From: Acanthornis magna
Taxonomy: Eukaryota > Chordata > Aves > Passeriformes > Acanthizidae
DNA length: 64,000 nucleotides
Direction: 5' to 3'
NCBI GenBank assembly: GCA_036785705.1
Contig: JAWUZG010000056.1
Span: 11,518,501-11,582,500, forward strand
The notes beneath the pieces were generated by a model. The model saw only the letters and a list, made by a program, of their open reading frames with translations, was not told the origin of the DNA and ran no database searches. Shown here one piece after another: positions 57,701 through 64,000 of this stretch. Numbering within the stretch: the first letter of the stretch is position 1; every line of letters starts with the position of its first letter. A program made the translations under genes and the position numbers.

Positions 57701-59549
57701 CTTTTCTTGTTTTTCACCACCAAGCAGAAAAATGGGCCCTGATATTTCCTCTGGAAACATTTTCAGAGCTGGTTCTCACACTTTGCCATTTGCACCATCC
57801 CTGAGCAATTGCAATCTCCCTGAGATGCCAAGACAGGGCGGTTGCTTCTGCAGGTCCACATCCAGAATGCCACGCTGGCCGGTGGCGTGGCTGTGGGCAC
57901 CAGCGCCGAGATGATGCTGACTCCATACGGCTCCCTCATTGTCGGGTCCATCTCTGGCATCGTGTCCACGGTTGGGTATGTCTACTTCACGGTGAGTGCT
58001 GCTTGAGGGGTCTGCAGCCCTGGTCATGCTGAGGAGACCAGAAATGGATTCACTTCCCTTTGACGGCTCCTGCTTCCCAGAATCCCCTATGAGATGTACT
58101 TCTGTCTCCTTTTATTGCCCCAAAATGCTCAGGAAGTTTCAGATTCCCAACAGGAGCATATTTGGAGGATATGTTGTTATTTTATCTTGAGCTTGGCTCA
58201 CATCTTTGTCTACAAGCCCTTAGCTCTTTAATCGGACACAGTATCACTCCTCTTTCTCTGCTTATCCCAGTCCTCCAGGGAAGGAACAAATCCTTTCCAG
58301 GGCCTCGCTCAACTCCCTGATCTGTCTCCCCTTCCCCTCAGCCTTTTTTGGAGTCTAGGTTGCACATTCAGGACACATGTGGCATCCACAACCTCCATGC
58401 CATGCCAGGCCTTATTGGGGGCATTGTGGGGGCCATCACAGCAGCTGCAGCCACGGAGGATGTATATGGAAAGGAAGGGTAAGATGGCTTGAAAATCTTC
58501 CTTGAGAATAGTTTTTACCCGAAGCTCTGTGGGCTGAGAGCAGGGAGCAATTAACAGCTTTTGTTAATAGTTCAGAGTTGCCCAGAGTTGTCCCTCAAAA
58601 ACATGGGGTGCACTGACTGTGTTAGGCTTACTGAATTGTAGCCTCATCTTATGCAGCTGACTCTTGGTGGCCTCATGAAGTGAGCCACAGTCCTGCTGTT
58701 TGGCATTATTCTGGGCCACAATGGGTAGGGAAGTGCTTCTGCTTCCGCCCTGCATTGTTTTGTGGGGTCAGGTAAGGCTAAAAGTCTGAAATACGAAGTG
58801 AATGTTTTTATTTTGGACTCCTCCTTGGTAAAGCTTTGCCAGGGGTCAGAGAAGGAAGTGAGCCATGTTTTGGTCATTGCAACACTCTCCTGGTCCATTG
58901 CAGAAGAGGAATGGGGCTAGGGAAGAGTTCCCAAGAGAGAAGGGCAACATGGTTCCTCTGGAGCCAGGGAATGTCTCCTGCCAGGTGCAAGGGTCACCAT
59001 TTCTGCCCTCGGCAGGTTCATCAAGGCGTTTGACTTCACTGGCGCGTACCGGACGCGGACACCCAGCATCCAGGGAGGCTTCCAGGCGGCCGGCATTGTG
59101 GTGTCTCTGCTGATGGCGTTTGCTGGGGGGGCCATTGTGGGTAAGCCGGAGGGGAAGGTTGAAACAGAAGCTCCTGTCCCCACGGCCGGATGCGTCCTGG
59201 GGGGACGGCACCGAGCACCGTGCCAGGGCTGCGTTTGCCCCCTGGGGTGGGCCACCCGCATCCCTCCTCCATCCCTCCCGGCCCTCTGCCCACCGCCCTG
59301 CCCGCCTCCTTCCAGGGGGCATCCTGAAGCTGCCCATCTGGGGGGACGCCGCGGCCGAGAACTGCTTCGAGGACGACGTGTACTGGGAGGTGAGGGGGCC
59401 CGGGGCGGGAGCGGGGCGGGGGGCACGAGATGGCGCTGTCGGCCCGCGGCCCGGCCCGGGGGGCTCAGGGGGTTCTGCCGCAGGTGCCGGAGGACGAGGA
59501 GAGCGACGTGTACCACATGCACAACCCCGACAAGCCCGCCTCGCCCTGA
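51772..59549 (+). CDS. RHCG: Ammonium/ammonia channel Rh type C glycoprotein
   Basis: RhCG conducts NH3 across epithelial membranes, notably in the renal collecting duct. Ten exons: 51772-51958, 55359-55545, 55996-56146, 56476-56623, 57020-57186, 57854-57991, 58342-58478, 59016-59140, 59316-59389, 59484-59549, giving 459 aa (human 479). The start is ATG 51772 ([13 protein letters not shown], matching human MAWNTNLRWRLPL); an in-frame ATG at 51748 would add eight residues. The first hydrophobic helix is followed by an NLT sequon at N48, as in human. Pore features are kept: D178 and H186 in [18 protein letters not shown], and the second twin histidine H345 in [10 protein letters not shown]. Other conserved stretches are [29 protein letters not shown] and [18 protein letters not shown]. 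The cytoplasmic tail ([18 protein letters not shown]) is shorter than in human. Synteny next to TICRR favours RHCG over RHBG. Confidence 0.94.
51959..55358 (+). other. RHCG intron 1
   Basis: The longest intron of RHCG, 3.4 kb. It opens with a pentanucleotide repeat. I see no exon, RNA gene or recognisable transposon in the rest. Confidence 0.85.
51997..52092. repeat. (ATCCC)n pentanucleotide repeat in RHCG intron 1
   Basis: About 12 perfect ATCCC units (52001-52060) pass into imperfect copies. On the minus strand this is (GGGAT)n, with runs of three G separated by two bases. The tract begins about 40 bases after the exon 1 donor. Confidence 0.95.
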
Positions 59550-59695
59550 GCCGCGCCCCGCCACCGTCCCGCCCCGGGCCGCCTTCCCCTCCGCAGGACC
59601 TCGGCCCGCTGCCGGGCCCGAAGGATCGGCTTCTCGCCGTGACGACAAGGGCTCTGCCCCACTCTGCCGCTTTTGTAACGAGCTGCTGTGGATAT

Positions 59696-59701
59696 AATAA
59701 A
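59696..59701 (+). terminator. Poly(A) signal of RHCG
   Basis: AATAAA about 147 bases after the RHCG stop codon, followed by gt-rich sequence (acgtgttcttc, ctgtgctgccgtgtgtc). Confidence 0.85.
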
Positions 59702-62700
59702 GACGTGTTCTTCTTTCCGGGCCTGTGCTGCCGTGTGTCAGCGGCCGAGCGGGATGGGATGGTGCCCAGGCCCTCTCTCTGGCCAGCGGCCCAGCGGCTG
59801 CAGGAGAGCTGTTGGCTGCGCGGGGCAAAGCGGAGGCGCTGGGACATTCCTGGTGCCGTGGGGACAAAGTGGAGGCACGAACGGTGGCAATACAGGCTGG
59901 GTGTGTTAGTTAGCTAATGTATTAGATAGTGCAGGCCGGGGAGACACTTGGTTTGGGATCTGGCACCTGGAGATGACAGTGGAGAAGGTGATGAGCCCCC
60001 ACAATGGGGGCTGAGCCCCTGTGGGAAGCACAGGCCAGGCTGGTTCTTTTTGTGGAGGGGATGCTGGGGTGCAGCACTGACCCTCTACTCATCCTGCCAT
60101 CCACAGCGGGGGCAAGGGCCAGCTATGAGTCCAGCTACACTTCTACATGATGGCCTCTGCCATCACCTTCCCTTGACCTGCCCTACTGAGGCCTCCATCA
60201 GCTCCTTGGGAACCTTGTTTGCATGTACAGCACAGGCTGACAGGACTCTTCCCTCTTTTTTAGCTTCAGCCATTTCTTCCAGTGTCATCAGATGGCTCCT
60301 TCCACTTACTGGTGCTATTCTGATGGGAAGAGGACAGCCCCTGTCTCTTAGCTGGACCATGAAGCTTCAGCCAGAGTTGGAGGAAACAGGATTGAAAACC
60401 AGGCCTAAAATCCTGCACGTTTTCCAGGGTGATATAATGTGAGGAGCAGGAAAAGAAAAAAGAGGGGGGGAAAGGAGGTAGGAGGGCTGATAGGTCTCTT
60501 CACTGTGTCTAGCTGTAATTCTTACACCTGAGGGGGGGAGTCAAAAGTAGCTATTCACATCCCCTTGGGATATGACACCCTCATTTTCCATGCTGGGTAA
60601 AGACAAAAACCCTTTACAACATGTTTCTGGAATTTGTCAGCGGCTGCCAGCAGCAGCATGTTAATTAAATGTCGGCAAAGATGGAAGCAAGAGGCTCTGC
60701 TCTAATTGGACACTTTGCTTGGTGGAGCTGAAAAACATTGTGACAGAGGAGGAGGTGCTGAAACACTGTGTTCCCGTGCCATGGCGAGGGGATGGGGACA
60801 GCCAGGCACGGGAGATGCTCTCTCTTGTACACGCGTTGCCTCCATTTGGCCTGAAACAACCTCACCATTGAAAAAAGAAGAGTAATAAAAAACCTAAAAT
60901 CCTCCATAGGATTGGTCTGAAGCACGGCAGCAGTGTGGGATGCAGGGAAAGGGCTGGTTGGCTAAGGAGAAATTCAGAAATATCATAGCTGGGCCATCAG
61001 GAGCTCCAGCCCGCTTGCCAGCAAGTGGTGAATTGTATCTTCTTTTATGATGGCAAAAGCAGGTCTGACAGGGCTTAGAAATGGTCTCTGAAGAATGATC
61101 CCTGCAGAGGCTGAAGCATACATTGAGCTGCATCCTTTCTCCAGGACAGGGATGGGAAAATGTAGGGCAATCCTTTTCCCTGTGCTGGGATCTGCTGAAG
61201 GAGAGCGATCTCCTCCCAGTTTCTTTGCCCTGGGAAAGGGATGTAACAACCATTTTCTGCTTACAGCTTCGTCCAGAGAGTGCAACAAAAAAATCCACAG
61301 GGATGTTTACTGACAGACACCACAGACAATGTCATTTCAAGAAGGGAGTCCTAAACTTTTCCTCACAAATCTGCAAAATCTGAAAGCAGAAGCAGACCTT
61401 TTGGGCACTGCATTTCCTACTGTGTCACTGGACTGCTGTCCCTCCATCCCACACCATTTGAGTTCTGTCTGTGTCCCAGATAATCTGTGTGTACATCCTT
61501 CATGGCCTCTGATTTTTCCTCCCAGCAGCTTGCTGGGGAAGGGGCCGTGGGGATCAGTAATGGCAAAGAGTGGCTGACCCTCATTTCTTCAGCGAGGTGA
61601 CCAGCCCACATCTCTGGAGGGACAGGTCTGCAAGCAGTGGGAGATGGTCCTGTCCCATGTGCATGTGCTGGGAGAAGAAGCTCTGACCCAGTTCTCTGGC
61701 CCTCTGGGCTCTGCCTCCTCCTCGTGGGAAGACATCTAAATTGCCCAGGCTGCTGGGCAGCGAAGCGTTTTATTGCCCGTGCTCTCGCGGGGCTCAGTCT
61801 GGTCTCAGTACCTAAATCACTCGCTGGGGCTGGCCGTGCAGTTTTAATTCCCTGGCAAACAATGCGGGGATCGGGCTGGCGCGTTTGAAGTGCAGTCGCA
61901 GCCCCAGCAGTGGACGGAGGGTTTCTCGACGGGGGAGCGTGGAGAGCAGAGGATTGGGCTGCTCCAGCAGGCGGGAGAACGTGTGAGAAAGGGGCCGTAG
62001 ATACTCGCAGGGATTAGGTGGTACAAATTGGCTGGGAAGCACCGGAGGCATTGACCAAAGTTGTCCTGGGGCAGGTTCCCATGGGGGGGGTGGCTGAAAG
62101 AACCTGCCTTCAAGGAGGCTGGAAGGCCCAGCCTGGCTGCTAATCCCCTGGGATCTATGTGGCACGGAGCAGACAAGAGGTTAAAAAAAAAGGAAAATCT
62201 CATGTAAAGGTGGTGGTTTCCCCAAGGGGATGATGTTAAAGAGAGCAGGGAGGAGGTGGGGGGGGGAACAGCATAGTTTAATCCTGCTTTTAATAGGCAG
62301 GTGGTGGGCTTTGCTCGCACTCCTGCTCCTGCAAGCTGCTGCAGAGATTTTGGCAGAAGGCCCTTGCTCACCTCTGCTGTCCCTCACCCTTGGTGGAGAG
62401 GGGCCCCATCTGTGGATCTGCCCAGGATAAGGGGGGTTGCATGCTTACTACATCTGTGCCCATGTGTGTGTTGGTGTCCATGGATACATGTACCTGGTGC
62501 CAACCCCATATTTGTGCTGAAAGGGGCTCATTGCATACCCCAGCCACTGCCCACTGCCTGTCTGCTGCTGGCAGTGTGCCCGTGTGTACAAAGCCACCTG
62601 TCCCCACAGCCATGCCTTCAGCCTTCTTGACCTTGCACAGCCAGCACACTGAAGGCCACGCTGCCAATCTTGCTGGTGATGTCCACGTGCTGTTGGCCAC

Positions 62701-64000
62701 GGTGTCACCGTGCTGTCCTCCCACCTTTGCCACGCACATCCACCTACCTTGGGGCTGGAGCGAGCGCGTGCGTGTCCGACCTGGTGTGTCCACGCCTGCG
62801 TGAGCACCGCTCCAGCCCCTTCTGAAGGAGCGCTGTAAATTGTAATCAGATTAGGGCAGCCGGTCGCTTAGGGCCCTTGAAAAGGGCATACGTCCCCTCA
62901 TCAGTACCTAGCATTGAGTCGCACAAAGGGTCTAAGTAACTCGGCAGGGGTCGGGCCCTCTGGAGCGCAGGGGAGGGGGCTCGCCTTTCTTTTCTCTCTG
63001 TCCCTTGTAATTATGTCAATTTGCTAGCCAAATTGTTTGCTTGAGTGGACAGTGGGGGCTTGCCCCCCTTCACACCTCCCCCCCACCCCTAACCCCATTC
63101 ATGTGCTAATGTGGGAAGGAGCATGGCCTCCTGACTTCGGGAGGTGGCCATCAAGGAGCAAAGCACAGGGGGGCATGGGCCAGGAGCCCCCCATTTATGT
63201 GCCCATGGATGCCTTGGCCTTGCAGCCCTGATGAACAGGGCACTCCTGTTTTCTCTAGCCCGTGGCAGGGTGTGCAATGCCCAGCCAGCCCCAGCCAGCG
63301 CTGGTTTCCTCTGGCCACCCCTCACCTGTACCACATGCCCGCTCGGGCCACGGCATCCCCAGGGCCAGGAGCCGTGCCCTTGCACAGTGGTTTTCCCGGC
63401 ACACCTCCCTACCCGTGCATCTCCCAGCATTTGCATATATTCTGCCCACAAATCCTTGTCAAGGGGACCCTCTTTATTGCCTGTATAGATCACAGGGTGT
63501 TAGTTAAGGGGCTTCTTTGTATTGCCTCAGACAGCTGGGGTCATCAAAAGTCCTGTGGTGGGAAGGAGAGACAGGAGGAGGGGGGAAGCTCTGACAATAC
63601 AGACTGAAGGATTAAAGGAGCATATAAAGTTCCTATTGAGTGAGACAAGAGGCTGTTCACTCCCAAGATTGACAGCAACCAGGAGGCGATTCCCAACACA
63701 ATGTCCAATTAATTCTCTACCCTCTTCGCTGCCGTCTCCTCCTCCCTCCTCTCCTGGGCTGGGGCATGAGCAGGGAAGCGCTGAAGCTAAGATGCTCGAG
63801 AAGGTAATTAATTATTCCTTACTAAGAGGAGCTTGCCGAGGTGCAGGCCAGTCCCCAGGCTTGCTGGGCATCCATCTCCCTCCCACAGGCTTGAGCCACT
63901 TCAGGGTAGTTTCCCTCTCTATCACAGAGCTGTCCCACCAAAGGTCCATCTCCGTGACATGTCCTTGGCTACTGCTGAGCCCAGAAGAGGCAGATTTAGG
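59702..64000. other. Intergenic region downstream of RHCG
   Basis: No coding exon is supported in these 4.3 kb. Several blocks look unlike their surroundings in being of mixed composition with TAATTA/ATTA-type homeodomain cores: about 60600-60740, 61700-61930, 62825-63045 and 63620-63840. In human the MIR9-3 host locus lies on this side of RHCG, so regulatory elements are plausible. The mature miR-9 sequence was not found on either strand here. Confidence 0.45.

Noticed and set aside
58846..59867. 300-codon minus-strand frames opposite the last RHCG exons
   Set aside because: They are antisense shadows in GC-rich sequence; the plus strand carries the RHCG exons with correct splice sites.
59702..64000. 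miR-9-3 hairpin
   Set aside because: It was expected from human synteny. I searched by eye for the mature miR-9 sequence on both strands and did not find it, so it probably lies beyond the right edge.

Overview
The window is nuclear DNA from a bird. It contains CR1 LINE 3' ends, compact intron-rich genes separated by short gaps, GC-rich promoters, and the conserved vertebrate block that in human 15q26.1 reads PEX11A, PLIN1, KIF7, TICRR, RHCG. The species was not determined. Exons were assigned by reading the protein in frame against remembered human family sequences and requiring splice consensus and phase agreement at every junction. Each assembled gene closes in frame.

Layout, left to right: (1) 1403-1968, the terminal coding exon of PEX11A (+), with earlier exons outside the window. 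(2) 1969-8370, 3' UTR and spacer holding a CR1 fragment. (3) 8385-13117, PLIN1 (+), 8 coding exons, 579 aa, with a Ser-Ala-Pro tripeptide array. (4) 14999-16861, an unnamed Ras-like small GTPase (-), 4 exons, 211 aa, convergent with PLIN1 and head-to-head with KIF7. (5) 16862-17801, a GC-rich shared promoter interval containing a 19-bp repeat array. (6) 17802-27877, KIF7 (+), 18 coding exons, 1378 aa, with a 17-bp minisatellite in intron 1. (7) 30313-46746, TICRR/treslin (-), 22 exons, 1951 aa, tail-to-tail with KIF7. (8) 46747-47110, the TICRR promoter, with four CCAAT boxes and two full CRE palindromes. (9) 51772-59549, RHCG (+), 10 exons, 459 aa. (10) 59702-64000, non-coding sequence with several homeodomain-rich, possibly conserved blocks. 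In human the MIR9-3 host locus lies on this side of RHCG, but no miR-9 hairpin was found here.

The genes do not form one pathway. PEX11A acts in peroxisome division, PLIN1 coats adipocyte lipid droplets, KIF7 regulates Hedgehog signalling at the cilium tip, TICRR licenses replication-origin firing, and RHCG is an ammonia channel. They share a locus because of ancient synteny. No new multi-gene system was found. The items most worth a second look are the Ras-like GTPase with a degenerate G3 motif, the 19-bp dyad array in the divergent promoter, a possible extra Cys-rich segment in KIF7, and the PLIN1 tripeptide array.
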